This document shows positions 35,348 through 44,303 of a stretch of 64,000 bases of DNA, piece by piece. The DNA comes from an uncultured Clostridia bacterium (GTDB taxonomy: Bacteria > Bacillota > Clostridia > Oscillospirales > Ruminococcaceae): assembly GCA_947624675.1 (NCBI GenBank), contig CANQLI010000008.1, forward strand, positions 51,699-115,698. Direction: 5' to 3'. Within the stretch, counting starts at the first letter, position 1. Each line of letters starts with the position of its first letter. Both the position numbers and the translations under genes were made by a program. The notes beneath the pieces are model-generated. The model had not been told where the DNA came from. It saw nothing but the letters and a program-made list of their open reading frames with translations, and made no database searches.

Positions 35348-36868
35348 ATGAGTTCAAAGGTTAAGGGAATAATCATATGTCTTGTGGTATTGCTTTGTCT
35401 TGGCGCGATGTTGCTGGTGCTTAAGTTGATTCCTGAAAAAAAGACTGATTCGTCATCTGATGAGCCTGTATCACAGTCATCCGAGGGACACGGAGACATA
35501 TCTCTTTTGTCGGATGTATCAGATAAGCTTGACAGCAGTATGGTTTTAGCTATTGAGTTTGAAAGCAAAAACGGCAAGGTAAAGATCGAACAGGAAAAAC
35601 AAGGTGAGGAAAGCTTTAAGATAAGCGCCCTCGACGGCATCACTCAGACCGAGACTATCTATACGGCAGTGGCGGATACTGTATGTGGGCTTAAGGCAAA
35701 GGACTTAGTAGAGGAAAATGCCGAAAATATGGACAAATACGGTCTTACATCTCCTCAGGCTACCTTTACGGCAAGGTTTAACATAGACGGACAGACAAAG
35801 GAAAAAACATTTTTGATAGGTGATGAAAGCCCGGAGGACAGTTATTTTTACCTCTGTGAATCCGGGAAGAAAACGGTGTATACTGTTTATTCAAGCTCGC
35901 TTTCATACTTTTTCTACACCAATGAGGATTTTGTGAGCTTGTCTATGCTTAGCGCTCTTCCGAGCGACGCCGATGAAAAGTATTTTACTTCTCTTGTTGT
36001 TAAACAGAAGGCAAGGGATTATGATATTGTATTTGAAAATGACGATGATGAAAACAGCTCGATGGTTTCTTCACAGGTTATGACCTCGCCTATATTCAGC
36101 TATCTTGATGTCACAAATTCGTCATTGGTCACTCACGGAATGTGGGGACTAAGCGCACAAAGAGCGGTTGCGGTGCATCCCGGCGAGAAGGAAATGAAAA
36201 AGTACGGTTTGTCTGATCCTACCGCGACAGCAAAGCTAAAATGTATAGACGGTGAGTACACACTGACTATCGGAAACCCGGAATATGTCAAGGACAGCGA
36301 CGGCGATAACACAGAGACTATCGACGGCTATTACGCATATATTTCCGGAGTGGACGGTAAGGATGTTATCTTTTATTGTGCGGCGGATGACCTTCCCTGG
36401 GCGTCATTCGGTCCGTCGGATGTTATATCAGGACTTATGACTACCAACAATGTAATGGACCTTAAGGGAGTACGATTCAGCACAAAGGATATAGATGTGA
36501 GCTATGCACTTGAGATCTCTGAGGAAAATGAAAACGGAAATAAAGAGGTTTTAAGTGTCACAGAAAACGAAAAGACAAAGCTTGATCCGGAGGTTTGGAA
36601 GGGCTGGTATCAGCTCCTTATTCAATGTCCTACAAACGAAATATACTTTACCGAGCCTAAGGAAAAAACTCCGGCTGTGACTGTCGATATAATGCGGCTT
36701 GACGGCGTTACCGACACAATGCAGCTCTTTAAGGAAACCGACAGAAGGTATATCGTAAAGCTTAACGGAAAGACCTCTTTCAGAATCGAAAGCGGTTGGG
36801 TCGATGCTATAATAAACGGAATACAGAAAGTAAGAGACGGCGAGGAAATAAATGCCGACGCATACTGA
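35348..36868 (+). CDS. DUF4340 domain membrane-anchored protein
   Basis: 506 residues. One N-terminal membrane helix (about 5-27), then an extracytoplasmic part with two DUF4340-like units (about 60-200 and 225-350). The FLIGDESPEDSYFYL and LTIGNPEYVKDSD segments show the recurrent pattern of a gauge-like binding domain. DUF4340 proteins are regularly the last gene of GldAFG-like clusters; the role is unknown. ATG follows AACGGAGAAAT. The extracytoplasmic part would face the wall. Confidence 0.85.
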   Translation: MSSKVKGIIICLVVLLCLGAMLLVLKLIPEKKTDSSSDEPVSQSSEGHGDISLLSDVSDKLDSSMVLAIEFESKNGKVKIEQEKQGEESFKISALDGITQTETIYTAVADTVCGLKAKDLVEENAENMDKYGLTSPQATFTARFNIDGQTKEKTFLIGDESPEDSYFYLCESGKKTVYTVYSSSLSYFFYTNEDFVSLSMLSALPSDADEKYFTSLVVKQKARDYDIVFENDDDENSSMVSSQVMTSPIFSYLDVTNSSLVTHGMWGLSAQRAVAVHPGEKEMKKYGLSDPTATAKLKCIDGEYTLTIGNPEYVKDSDGDNTETIDGYYAYISGVDGKDVIFYCAADDLPWASFGPSDVISGLMTTNNVMDLKGVRFSTKDIDVSYALEISEENENGNKEVLSVTENEKTKLDPEVWKGWYQLLIQCPTNEIYFTEPKEKTPAVTVDIMRLDGVTDTMQLFKETDRRYIVKLNGKTSFRIESGWVDAIINGIQKVRDGEEINADAY

Positions 36869-36982
36869 TTCTGACACATTTTTTAAAAGCGTCTGTTTAT
36901 AATTAAATTTGCGCCGCCGAATTTTAAAGAAAATCAACTGCCTTTTAACAGGTAAATAAGAATAAAGGGAGGAAACATAACT

Positions 36983-37270
36983 ATGGAAAAAACAGGAGGA
37001 TTTTTTACCTACAAGGGACTTCCGCTAGTCAGAAAGGGAAGAGAAATATATTACGGCAATATGACAGATGATTATGTTGTTATGATGCAGATTATCTCAA
37101 CACAAAAACAGGGAGATCTCGATATTGCAAACAAAATCAGACTCTTCAGAATGGCAACGGACGAAACACTCCCTCCGAACGAGAGAATAAACAAAACCGC
37201 TGAAAAGGAAAGTCTTTATGAAGCGCTCGACATCGCTAACGCCTGGCTCTCAAGATACGCTTCAAAGTAG
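36983..37270 (+). CDS. Conserved small cytoplasmic protein, function unknown
   Basis: 95 residues, no membrane segment, mixed alpha/beta character. The N-terminal half (FFTYKGLPLVRKGREIYYGN) looks like small beta strands and the C-terminal half is helical (NERINKTAEKESLYEALDIANAWL). I do not recognise a named family. The gene has an excellent ribosome site (AAGGGAGGAAAC) and its own terminator, so it is very probably expressed. It lies 115 bp downstream of the DUF4340 gene and may be read through from it. Confidence 0.75.
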   Translation: MEKTGGFFTYKGLPLVRKGREIYYGNMTDDYVVMMQIISTQKQGDLDIANKIRLFRMATDETLPPNERINKTAEKESLYEALDIANAWLSRYASK

Positions 37271-37294
37271 CTTTGTCTTGTCTTTAAGCTTTTT

Positions 37295-37324
37295 ATCCCC
37301 GGAAGCTACCGGGGATTTTTTTTC
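37295..37324 (+). terminator. Intrinsic terminator of the small hypothetical gene
   Basis: Perfect 8-bp stem ATCCCCGG (37295-37302) and CCGGGGAT (37309-37316), followed by TTTTTTTTC. Copy B of the 103-bp repeat begins 11 bp beyond the T-tract. Confidence 0.92.
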
Positions 37325-37334
37325 GGTTTAATCC

Positions 37335-37437
37335 CCCTCTACTAATAGCGCAAAATCACGAAAAAATGTACGCAAACGTACATTCTTCATAAAATAAATC
37401 ATATTTTGTAACAGAATGTTTACAATATTCATAGTTT
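37335..37437 (-). repeat. 103-bp intergenic repeat, copy B (inverted relative to 5094-5196)
   Basis: The reverse complement matches copy A at 100/103 positions, no gaps. The hairpin AATGTACG with loop TTTG is perfectly preserved; it and its flanking T's read as a terminator on the minus strand, converging on the small hypothetical gene. As at copy A, the element starts right after the terminator T-run of the upstream gene and in the same relative orientation. The rest of the 400-bp gap (37438-37589) is AT-rich and shows nothing else. Confidence 0.85.
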
Positions 37438-37589
37438 ATTCATATTTATAGCTTTCTTATTGATGATTACTCGCCTGCGCTTTCGGGACAAAATTACCTT
37501 GTTTTATATCTGATCTACAAAACGAATTATTTTCCTTTTAATGCATTATTGAAAAACTAAAAGGTGCATTTTAAAAAATGCGTCTCCCC

Positions 37590-37618
37590 TTGCGAAAAGC
37601 AATAAGATGTGGTATCAT
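37590..37618 (+). promoter_or_regulatory. Candidate SigA promoter of the MBOAT-like operon
   Basis: TTGCGA (37590-37595), 17-bp spacer, TATCAT (37613-37618). The start would be near 37625, about 46 nt before the TTG start codon. Confidence 0.55.
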
Positions 37619-37670
37619 AAAATACACAGGCAGGTCAAGCGAATATGACTGTTTTAAGGAGTAACATAAA

Positions 37671-39023
37671 TTGCTTTATACAGATTTGATTTTTATATAT
37701 GCTTTTTTACCGATAACGGTTTTGATAACTATGTGCGACAGAAGCACCGAGTACAAAAACCTTATCCTTGTGTTGTCCTCTATTGTGTTTTTTACCTGGG
37801 GAAAACCAATGTATATTTGTCTGGTGTTTCTTTCTGCCGTATTTGACTGGGCATTCGGACTTTTGGCAGGCTCTCGCTCGAGAAACTTAAGGTTTTTTGG
37901 AGTTTTGCTGTCGTCGGTAATGAATGCGGCGATCTTTGTTGTTATAAACTATAATTTCCTTTTTTCAGATACCGCTTTAAGCATAGAAGCTTCAATTCTC
38001 CCTGTGGGAATTGCGTTTTACACCGTTCGTTCGGCAAGCTATGTTTTTGATGTTGCACTGGGAAAAACCAAATGTGAAAAAAACTTATTCTGTTTTCTGA
38101 CCTTTATGATAAACTATACGCTTTTGCTTGTCGGTCCTTTTGTAAGGTACGGCGAGGTAAGGGATCAGATACGGTTCAGGATAATAACCGGACAAAAAAT
38201 AAACGACGGTATAACACGCTTTATCGTCGGACTTGGAAAGGCTTCTATACTGGCGGCGGCGCTCGGTTATGTTAAAAGCATTGGGCTCGATGTCACAGAT
38301 ATGACATTTTTTGGCGCATTTTTAGGAATGGCGGCTTTTGTTATGCAGGTCTACTATCTGTTTTCAGGGTATACCGATATGGCGATAGGACTAGGGCTTT
38401 TAAACGGCTTTTCTTATTCGGAGAGCTTTCTCCCGCTCAGGGTGAAAAACGGAGTTACCGGAGCTGTTTTCGGTTTTAATCACACCTTGATAAAGCTTGT
38501 AAACGACTGTCTGATAAGTCCGCTCTCAAGGTCTCCCCTTTCCGCCTGTGTCGCGACGCTTGGATGTTCGGCGCTTGTGGGACTCTGGTACGGATTTTCA
38601 AAGCAGTTTGTGCTGTTCGGTCTGTATTTCGGTATAATAATAATTTTAGAAACGCTTTTTTTAAGAAGGCTTTTAAAAAAGCTTCCTGCGGTGATCTGTG
38701 GGATATATACCCTAACTTTGATATTTTTAGGGTGGAGTATAGTGTATTTTTCAAACATTCACGATTACAGGATATGGCTGTCGGGGCTTATGTTCGACAG
38801 CGGGAAAATCATATCGCAGTCACTCGTAAATGAGATACTGGCATACTGTGCGCTGTTGGTGTTTGCAGTGTTTATGGTTACTCCGTTTAAGGATAAGCTT
38901 AAAAAGGCGATACGAGAGGCTTCGGCGAAGAGCGAAAAAGCCTATGGCTGTGTCAGGATATTGACCACAGCGGCGCTTGTGGCTGTGCTGTTGATGAGCA
39001 CCGCATCAAGGGTAGTATACTGA
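37671..39023 (+). CDS. MBOAT-family (AlgI-like) membrane protein with altered active site
   Basis: 450 residues, about 11-12 membrane helices. The N-terminal part follows MBOAT O-acyltransferases of the AlgI type (LSSIVFFTWG, then LPVGIAFYTVRSASYVFDV and the YLFSGYTDMAIGLGLLNGF segment). In active members two histidines are conserved, one in an RRWHISLS stretch and one in GLWHG. Here the second reads GLWYG (Tyr307) and the first region reads FGFNHTLI (His271 at best). It is thus likely a degenerate or functionally shifted member. The start is TTG behind TAAGGAGTAAC. It is paired with a DHHW-like gene 17 bp downstream. Confidence 0.78.
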   Translation: MLYTDLIFIYAFLPITVLITMCDRSTEYKNLILVLSSIVFFTWGKPMYICLVFLSAVFDWAFGLLAGSRSRNLRFFGVLLSSVMNAAIFVVINYNFLFSDTALSIEASILPVGIAFYTVRSASYVFDVALGKTKCEKNLFCFLTFMINYTLLLVGPFVRYGEVRDQIRFRIITGQKINDGITRFIVGLGKASILAAALGYVKSIGLDVTDMTFFGAFLGMAAFVMQVYYLFSGYTDMAIGLGLLNGFSYSESFLPLRVKNGVTGAVFGFNHTLIKLVNDCLISPLSRSPLSACVATLGCSALVGLWYGFSKQFVLFGLYFGIIIILETLFLRRLLKKLPAVICGIYTLTLIFLGWSIVYFSNIHDYRIWLSGLMFDSGKIISQSLVNEILAYCALLVFAVFMVTPFKDKLKKAIREASAKSEKAYGCVRILTTAALVAVLLMSTASRVVY

Positions 39024-39040
39024 TCAAAAGGAGAAGTTAT

Positions 39041-40126
39041 ATGTCAAACGACAAGAAAAGTAAGCTCAACGCTTCTTATGAAGAGCTTATAAAAAACGCT
39101 TCTGTTTACACGCAAAGCGGTGAGGAAAAGCAAATTGATAATGCCGACAGCACCCTCAGAAGTATGGCGGCAGACGCAAGAAGAGGACAGTTTAATTTTA
39201 TAAATGTCGCTGTTATACTTATGTTTGTGCTGATCCTAGGGGTGAGCTTTGCGCTTTTGAGAAACAGCTCAGATCCAGATGAGGAAACGGTAAAGCCCAC
39301 TATAATGGGCATATATGACGGCAGCTATACCTCCTACCTTTCAAAGAGCTATGAAAATGCTTTGCCGGGAAAGTCGATTCTTGCAAGGATAAACGGGCTT
39401 TTTTCACACATTTACGGCGCAAAAAGCCTTAATACGCACCAGAACTTTATACCCCCGGTAGATGAGAACGGAAATGTTATAAACACTCTTACAGCAGTTA
39501 CTACGACCACTACCACAACAACTATTTTTACGGGCAAGACTACAAACACGACGATAAAAATTAATAAGGATGATATTTATATAGGACCGCAGTCCAACAT
39601 TATAACCACAACTACAACAAAAAAGACTACCGAAAAAACTACTGAACCTACCACCGAGCCTACAACCGAGAAGACGACGACAACCACTACCGAGCCGGAG
39701 GAAACTCAGACGACCACAACTGTTAAGATAGACCTAGAGGATATTGTATTTGAGGAGAACGAAAACGGAGCGTTGTTGAGCGAGTTTGTGATAGAGCCGG
39801 AATTTGATGTCACCGACATAGATAAGCTTTTGTTGTCGTACAGGTTTTTCGGAGAGACCAGAAGCTACTTCATTCGTCCGTATATTGAATATAACGGCAG
39901 AAATATCGGAAAAAATGTAAATCCTACTGATTCAAAAACAGAGTTTGATGTGAGCAACATCGAGGGCAACATCAAGATAGCCATAAGGTTTATCCCAAGA
40001 GCTAACTCGGAGATAAAGAACGGGGATTCGGTAAATGTCAAGCTCAGCTACGGACTTGGATATATAAGCAAGGACGGAAGCGAGGTCGGAGAGCTTCCGG
40101 AAGAACAGGCTCAGGCTGAGGAATAA
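39041..40126 (+). CDS. Single-pass membrane protein with Thr-rich linker; N-terminus resembles DHHW/AlgX partners of MBOAT
   Basis: 361 residues. Cytoplasmic N-terminus (1-50), one membrane helix (about 51-70), then a short segment, MGIYDGSYTSYLSKSYENAL followed by PGKSILARINGLFSHIYG, that resembles the start of DHHW/AlgX-like proteins which normally accompany MBOAT acyltransferases. The catalytic DHHW part is missing. Two Thr-rich linkers (about 148-165 and 188-232) lead to a beta-rich C-terminal domain of about 110 residues. Its stop overlaps the next ATG by one base. Probably an exported surface protein that works with the preceding membrane protein. Confidence 0.68.
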   Translation: MSNDKKSKLNASYEELIKNASVYTQSGEEKQIDNADSTLRSMAADARRGQFNFINVAVILMFVLILGVSFALLRNSSDPDEETVKPTIMGIYDGSYTSYLSKSYENALPGKSILARINGLFSHIYGAKSLNTHQNFIPPVDENGNVINTLTAVTTTTTTTTIFTGKTTNTTIKINKDDIYIGPQSNIITTTTTKKTTEKTTEPTTEPTTEKTTTTTTEPEETQTTTTVKIDLEDIVFEENENGALLSEFVIEPEFDVTDIDKLLLSYRFFGETRSYFIRPYIEYNGRNIGKNVNPTDSKTEFDVSNIEGNIKIAIRFIPRANSEIKNGDSVNVKLSYGLGYISKDGSEVGELPEEQAQAEE

Positions 40127-41088
40127 TGATAAGCGGATTTAAGTATTCAAACGACAACAAGAGGTATTATACCTATAATTACTATCTTAGAATGACATAT
40201 GGAAAAAAGGTGTTTAAGGTCCCTGTAAATCTTGGGCTGACCTGTCCTAACCGCGATGGGACAAAGGGAGTAGGCGGCTGTACATTCTGTTCGGGAATGT
40301 TAAGCGGAGAGTTTGCGGGAGATCCTTCCTTCAGCGTCAGGCAGCAGTTTGACAGCGTCAGGGAAAAGCTCCACAAAAAGTGGCCGGACGCTTTGTATAT
40401 CCCCTACTTTCAGGCGGGAAGCAACACATATTCGGACATAGGTTTTTTAAGGAGGGCTTTCTTTGAAGCGGCGGAGCTTGAAAACGCTGTCGGGGTAAAT
40501 ATTGCTACCCGGGCGGATTGTATAAGCGAAGAATGCGCCGATATGCTCGCTGAGCTTTCGGAGAAAACAGACCTTGAGGTCGAGCTTGGACTTCAGACGG
40601 TGTCGGATAAAACCGCTCTCAGGATAAACCGATGCCACACCTATGAAGAGTTTTTGGAGGGCTATAACAGGCTTATACGCCGTAATATTAACATATGTAT
40701 CCACATAATAAACGGACTTCCCGGAGAAACATATGAGGATATGATGAATACGGCAAGAGCTGTGGCTTATCTTAAGCCGCACAGCGTAAAGCTTCACCTT
40801 TTACACATTTTAAAGGGTACACGCCTAAGCGAGCAGTTTTTAAACGGCGAATTTCAAGAGATAAGTCGGGATGATTATATAAAAACCGTGTGTGATCAGC
40901 TTGAGATACTACCGAGTGATATTGTTATTGCCAGATTGACCGGTGACGGTAAAAAAGATGAGCTTATATCTCCTATGTGGAGCTTAAAAAAGTTTTGTGT
41001 CATAAACGATATAGATAAGGAAATGCTGAGGCGAAACAGCTTTCAGGGAATAAAGTATAAAAGCTGTTTTTCTGACCTCAAAAGGTAA
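40126..41088 (+). CDS. Radical SAM protein, TIGR01212/YhcC family
   Basis: 320 residues. The [4Fe-4S] cluster motif is CPNRDGTKGVGGCTFC (Cys-x10-Cys-x2-Cys), the spacing typical of the YhcC/TIGR01212 family, related to the Elp3 radical SAM branch. Other family pieces are YFQAGSNTYSD, ELGLQTVSD and HIINGLPGETYEDMMNTA. The reaction is unknown; an RNA-modification role has been proposed for relatives. Its start overlaps the previous stop, and rimM follows by 6 bp, so it shares an operon with rimM-trmD. Confidence 0.9.
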   Translation: MISGFKYSNDNKRYYTYNYYLRMTYGKKVFKVPVNLGLTCPNRDGTKGVGGCTFCSGMLSGEFAGDPSFSVRQQFDSVREKLHKKWPDALYIPYFQAGSNTYSDIGFLRRAFFEAAELENAVGVNIATRADCISEECADMLAELSEKTDLEVELGLQTVSDKTALRINRCHTYEEFLEGYNRLIRRNINICIHIINGLPGETYEDMMNTARAVAYLKPHSVKLHLLHILKGTRLSEQFLNGEFQEISRDDYIKTVCDQLEILPSDIVIARLTGDGKKDELISPMWSLKKFCVINDIDKEMLRRNSFQGIKYKSCFSDLKR

Positions 41089-41094
41089 AATAAT

Positions 41095-41604
41095 ATGGAA
41101 AAATTTTTAGAGATCGGTAAAATCGTAAGCGTACACGGACTCAAGGGTGAGGTAAAGGCTGAGCCTTGGTGTGACAGTCCAAAGGATCTGTGCAGGCATA
41201 AAAAACTTTATTTTTCTAAGGGTGAAAAGGAGCTCAAGGTAATAAATGCGAGAGCGCAGAAAAATATGGCAATCTTAAAGCTTGACGGAGTAAACACCGT
41301 CGAAGAGGCTCAAAAGCTTAGGGGAAAAATACTTTATGCGGACAGAGACAGTATAAAGCTCCCTAAAGACACATATTTTGTTGCCGACCTTATCGGGATG
41401 AAGGTTATGGACCTTGAAAGTGGCAAGCTTTACGGTGAGATAGTTTCCGTTACACAAACAGGTGCAAATGATGTTTATCACATAAAGGCGGATGACGGTA
41501 AGGTGTATTATATTCCTGCGATTGCCGATGTCGTTAAACAAACCGATATAGAGTCGGGGGTTATGAAAATAACGCCGCTCAGGGGGCTTTTTGATGAGGA
41601 TTGA
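41095..41604 (+). CDS. rimM: 16S rRNA processing protein RimM
   Basis: 169 residues: N-terminal RimM beta-barrel (IGKIVSVHGLKGEVKAEP) and C-terminal PRC-barrel (YFVADLIGMKVMDLESGKLYG, VYYIPAIADVVKQ). Assists maturation of the 30S head and binds S19. Overlaps the start of trmD by 11 nt, the usual rimM-trmD arrangement, here without rpsP upstream or rplS downstream. Confidence 0.96.
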   Translation: MEKFLEIGKIVSVHGLKGEVKAEPWCDSPKDLCRHKKLYFSKGEKELKVINARAQKNMAILKLDGVNTVEEAQKLRGKILYADRDSIKLPKDTYFVADLIGMKVMDLESGKLYGEIVSVTQTGANDVYHIKADDGKVYYIPAIADVVKQTDIESGVMKITPLRGLFDED

Positions 41605-42328
41605 CATTTTAACGCTTTTTCCGGAGCTTGTCGAGAGCTATCTCAGTGAGAGTATAGTAGGAAGAGCAAGAGAAAAAGGCATCTTTGAGGCTTTAAGTCA
41701 CAATATCAGAGATTATACCGAGGATAAGCATCGCCGTGTTGATGATACACCTTACAGCGAGCGGCAGGGTATGCTTATGCAGGCGGAGCCGATATTCAGA
41801 TGCCATCAGGCGGTAAAGGGTTCACGAGATGTTCATACGGTTTTTGTAACTCCTGCGGGAAAGCCTTTTACACAAAAAAGAGCCGTAGAGCTTTCAAAGG
41901 GAAAGGATATAATAATCATCTGCGGACACTATGAGGGAGTAGACGAGCGCGTTATTGAGGAGATAGCGGACGAAGAAATATCATTAGGAGATTTTGTGCT
42001 TACAGGCGGCGAGCTTCCAGCGCTCTGTATAACCGATGCGGTGGTAAGAATGCTTGACGGTGTGCTTTCACGCCCGGATTGTTATATGGACGAGAGCCAT
42101 TATTCGGGACTTTTGGAGTACCCGCAGTATACACGACCTGAGATATGGCATAATAAAAGAGTTCCCGAGATACTTTTGTCGGGACACCATCAAAACATTG
42201 AAAAATGGCGCCACGAGCAGTCCCTTATCAAAACTGCACAAAAGCGACCGGATATGCTTAAAAAGGAAAATTTAAATGAAGAAGATATAGCGATAATAAG
42301 GAAGGTTTTACCTGATTTTTATGTGTAA
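41594..42328 (+). CDS. trmD: tRNA (guanine-37-N1)-methyltransferase
   Basis: 244 residues from ATG 41594 (AGGGGG 7 nt upstream); an in-frame TTG precedes it. SPOUT-fold enzyme that methylates G37 of tRNAs reading CNN codons. Family motifs: DILTLFPELVESYLSESI, the DDTPYSERQGMLMQAEPI loop, IICGHYEGVDERV and DFVLTGGELPALCI. No terminator is obvious after it; 42329-42511 is AT-rich and shows nothing else. Confidence 0.97.
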   Translation: MRIDILTLFPELVESYLSESIVGRAREKGIFEALSHNIRDYTEDKHRRVDDTPYSERQGMLMQAEPIFRCHQAVKGSRDVHTVFVTPAGKPFTQKRAVELSKGKDIIIICGHYEGVDERVIEEIADEEISLGDFVLTGGELPALCITDAVVRMLDGVLSRPDCYMDESHYSGLLEYPQYTRPEIWHNKRVPEILLSGHHQNIEKWRHEQSLIKTAQKRPDMLKKENLNEEDIAIIRKVLPDFYV

Positions 42329-42511
42329 AAATATGTAAAATATTGATGAAAAATTTAGTTTTGAGTATCGGCTTTTGATATTTGTTAAAAATTTTTGTCT
42401 GATGTGTAAAGACAGAGACTGATTTTTTAGTGAAAATGTACAAAACCAAGCCGTCTGACTGCTTGCTTGATAATCATTTAGCAGAATTTTATTTTTAAAG
42501 CACAAATTTAG

Positions 42512-42539
42512 TTGACTTTGAAAAATAAACGAGTATAAT
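42512..42539 (+). promoter_or_regulatory. SigA-type promoter of the HPr gene
   Basis: TTGACT (42512-42517), 16-bp spacer, TATAAT (42534-42539). Confidence 0.75.
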
Positions 42540-42589
42540 TATCTTGTAATCATTTATCAGTTTTAGTTATCGAGTAGGAGAGATTAGGT

Positions 42590-42859
42590 ATGTTTGTAAA
42601 AGATGTAGTAGTTCAAAATCAAGTAGGACTGCATGCGCGTCCGGCGACATTTTTCATTCAGAAAGCTAATGAGTTTAAATCATCTATCTGGATCGAAAAG
42701 GAGGAAAGACGAGTAAACGCAAAGAGCCTTCTTGGCATTTTGTCCCTTGGCATCGTTGGCGGTACCTCTATCAGGATCATTGCTGACGGAGCAGATGAGC
42801 AGGACGCTGTCAGCGGTCTTGTTGATCTCGTCGAAAGCGGATTTGGCGACGCTAACTGA
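42590..42859 (+). CDS. ptsH: Phosphocarrier protein HPr
   Basis: 89 residues. His15 in NQVGLHARPATF is the site phosphorylated by enzyme I, so it is HPr rather than Crh. Ser46 in RRVNAKSLLGILSLG is the HPr kinase site used in carbon catabolite control. Enzyme I (ptsI) and HPr kinase are not in this window. The gene is monocistronic between a strong promoter and a terminator, suggesting a mainly regulatory use. Confidence 0.95.
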   Translation: MFVKDVVVQNQVGLHARPATFFIQKANEFKSSIWIEKEERRVNAKSLLGILSLGIVGGTSIRIIADGADEQDAVSGLVDLVESGFGDAN

Positions 42860-42884
42860 TTTGTGTCGTAAATATTGTGCTTGC

Positions 42885-42923
42885 AAAAGCTGAGGTGAAT
42901 ATCCTCGGCTTTTATTTTTTTGG
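42885..42923 (+). terminator. Intrinsic terminator of ptsH
   Basis: AAAAGCTGAGG (42885-42895) pairs with CCTCGGCTTTT (42903-42913), one G-T, then ATTTTTTTGG. The following 240 bp to the next gene are AT-rich; they hold only a short inverted repeat, AACACA (43045-43050) and TGTGTT (43064-43069), with no clear promoter. Confidence 0.85.
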
Positions 42924-43167
42924 TAAATTTGGAAAAAATTACCTTAAATATCAGTTATTACAATTTGGTAACACGAATTTTTGTGATGTTTTTGTGAAAA
43001 ATGCTTAAAAACAGAGCAAAATTACGAGTTATTCATATTTTATTAACACAAAAGCTTTTAAAATGTGTTACAATTTGTAATATATCGGAGTATGCGCTTA
43101 CGGTTTTTATCATTTTTTGACAGCGCTGACTGATTTAAGCTTTTAAGAAGAAAAGAGGTATGTAAAA

Positions 43168-44253
43168 ATGTCTAATAGATTGTTTCAGGGCGTTATACAT
43201 CAGATGCATGATTCAATAGACTGTGTTTTTGGAGTTATTGATGATACCGCAACAGTCGTGGCTTGTTCGGATCTTTCAAGAGTAGGAACGATGAACGAGT
43301 ATGTATCGATCGATATGAACGATACGGGCGATATGTTTATAAGAGACGGTTACACCTATAAGCCGTTTGGTTCACAGATGAGAGCGGATTATGCTGTTTT
43401 CGTCGAGGGAACAGATGAGATGGCTGCAAAATATGCAAACATTCTCGGAGTGTGCCTTACGAGCATCAAGCAGTATTATGATGAGAAATATGACAGGAAC
43501 AACTTCATTAAAAATGTTGTGCTTGACAATGTTTTACCGGGCGATATTCATGTAAAAGCGAGGGAGCTTCATTTTAATTCGGAAATTTCAAGGGTGGTTT
43601 TCCTCATAAGAATAATCTCGCAGAATGAGGTTTCGGCACTTGATGTCATTCAGAACCTTTTCCCGGACAAGAACAAGGACTTTGTGTTTAATATCACCGA
43701 AAGCGATATAGTTCTTGTAAAGGAGGTCAAGTCAAGCACCGATACCAACGACCTTAAAAAGCTTGCAAGAAGTATATCCGATACTCTAAGCTCTGAGTTT
43801 TACACAAGAGTAAATGTCGGAATAGGTACGGTCGTTGAGGGAATAAAGGATCTTGCTTCATCGTTTAAGGGAGCACAGATAGCCCTCGAGGTAGGAAAGG
43901 TGTTTGATACCGATAAGGTCATAGTTTCATATGACAACCTAGGTATTGCGCGTCTTATATATCACCTCCCGACAACGCTTTGTGAAACATTTTTAAAAGA
44001 GGTGTTCAAAAAGGGTTCTATCGAGGCGCTCGATCAGGAGACGCTGTTTACAATTCATAAGTTTTTTGAAAACAGCCTGAATGTTTCCGAGACATCGAGA
44101 AAGCTTTTTGTTCACAGGAATACTCTCGTTTACAGGCTTGAAAAGATAAAGAAGCTGACGGGGCTTGATTTGCGAGAGTTTGATCACGCGATAGTTTTTA
44201 AGATCGCTCTTATGGTAAAGAAATATCTGTCAGCCAATCCCGTTAAATTCTAA
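43168..44253 (+). CDS. CdaR/PucR-type transcriptional regulator
   Basis: 361 residues. A variable N-terminal sensor region (about 1-120) and a GGDEF-like middle domain typical of CdaR (about 130-270) lead to a C-terminal PucR-type helix-turn-helix: NVSETSRKLFVHRNTLVYRL followed by EKIKKLTGLDLREFD. The effector is unknown; CdaR relatives respond to sugar acids. ATG follows AAGAGGTATG. It lies 50 bp upstream of ftsE on the same strand, but a functional link is not clear. Confidence 0.87.
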   Translation: MSNRLFQGVIHQMHDSIDCVFGVIDDTATVVACSDLSRVGTMNEYVSIDMNDTGDMFIRDGYTYKPFGSQMRADYAVFVEGTDEMAAKYANILGVCLTSIKQYYDEKYDRNNFIKNVVLDNVLPGDIHVKARELHFNSEISRVVFLIRIISQNEVSALDVIQNLFPDKNKDFVFNITESDIVLVKEVKSSTDTNDLKKLARSISDTLSSEFYTRVNVGIGTVVEGIKDLASSFKGAQIALEVGKVFDTDKVIVSYDNLGIARLIYHLPTTLCETFLKEVFKKGSIEALDQETLFTIHKFFENSLNVSETSRKLFVHRNTLVYRLEKIKKLTGLDLREFDHAIVFKIALMVKKYLSANPVKF

Positions 44254-44303
44254 GCGGAAAAAGGAGATAATGGGTAGAACAAATTATTAAAGAAGGTGTA
44301 GAT

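Noticed and set aside
5094..37437. Composite transposon bounded by the 103-bp inverted copies
   Set aside because: The enclosed 32 kb is core housekeeping DNA, there is no transposase, and no target-site duplication was seen beside the copies.
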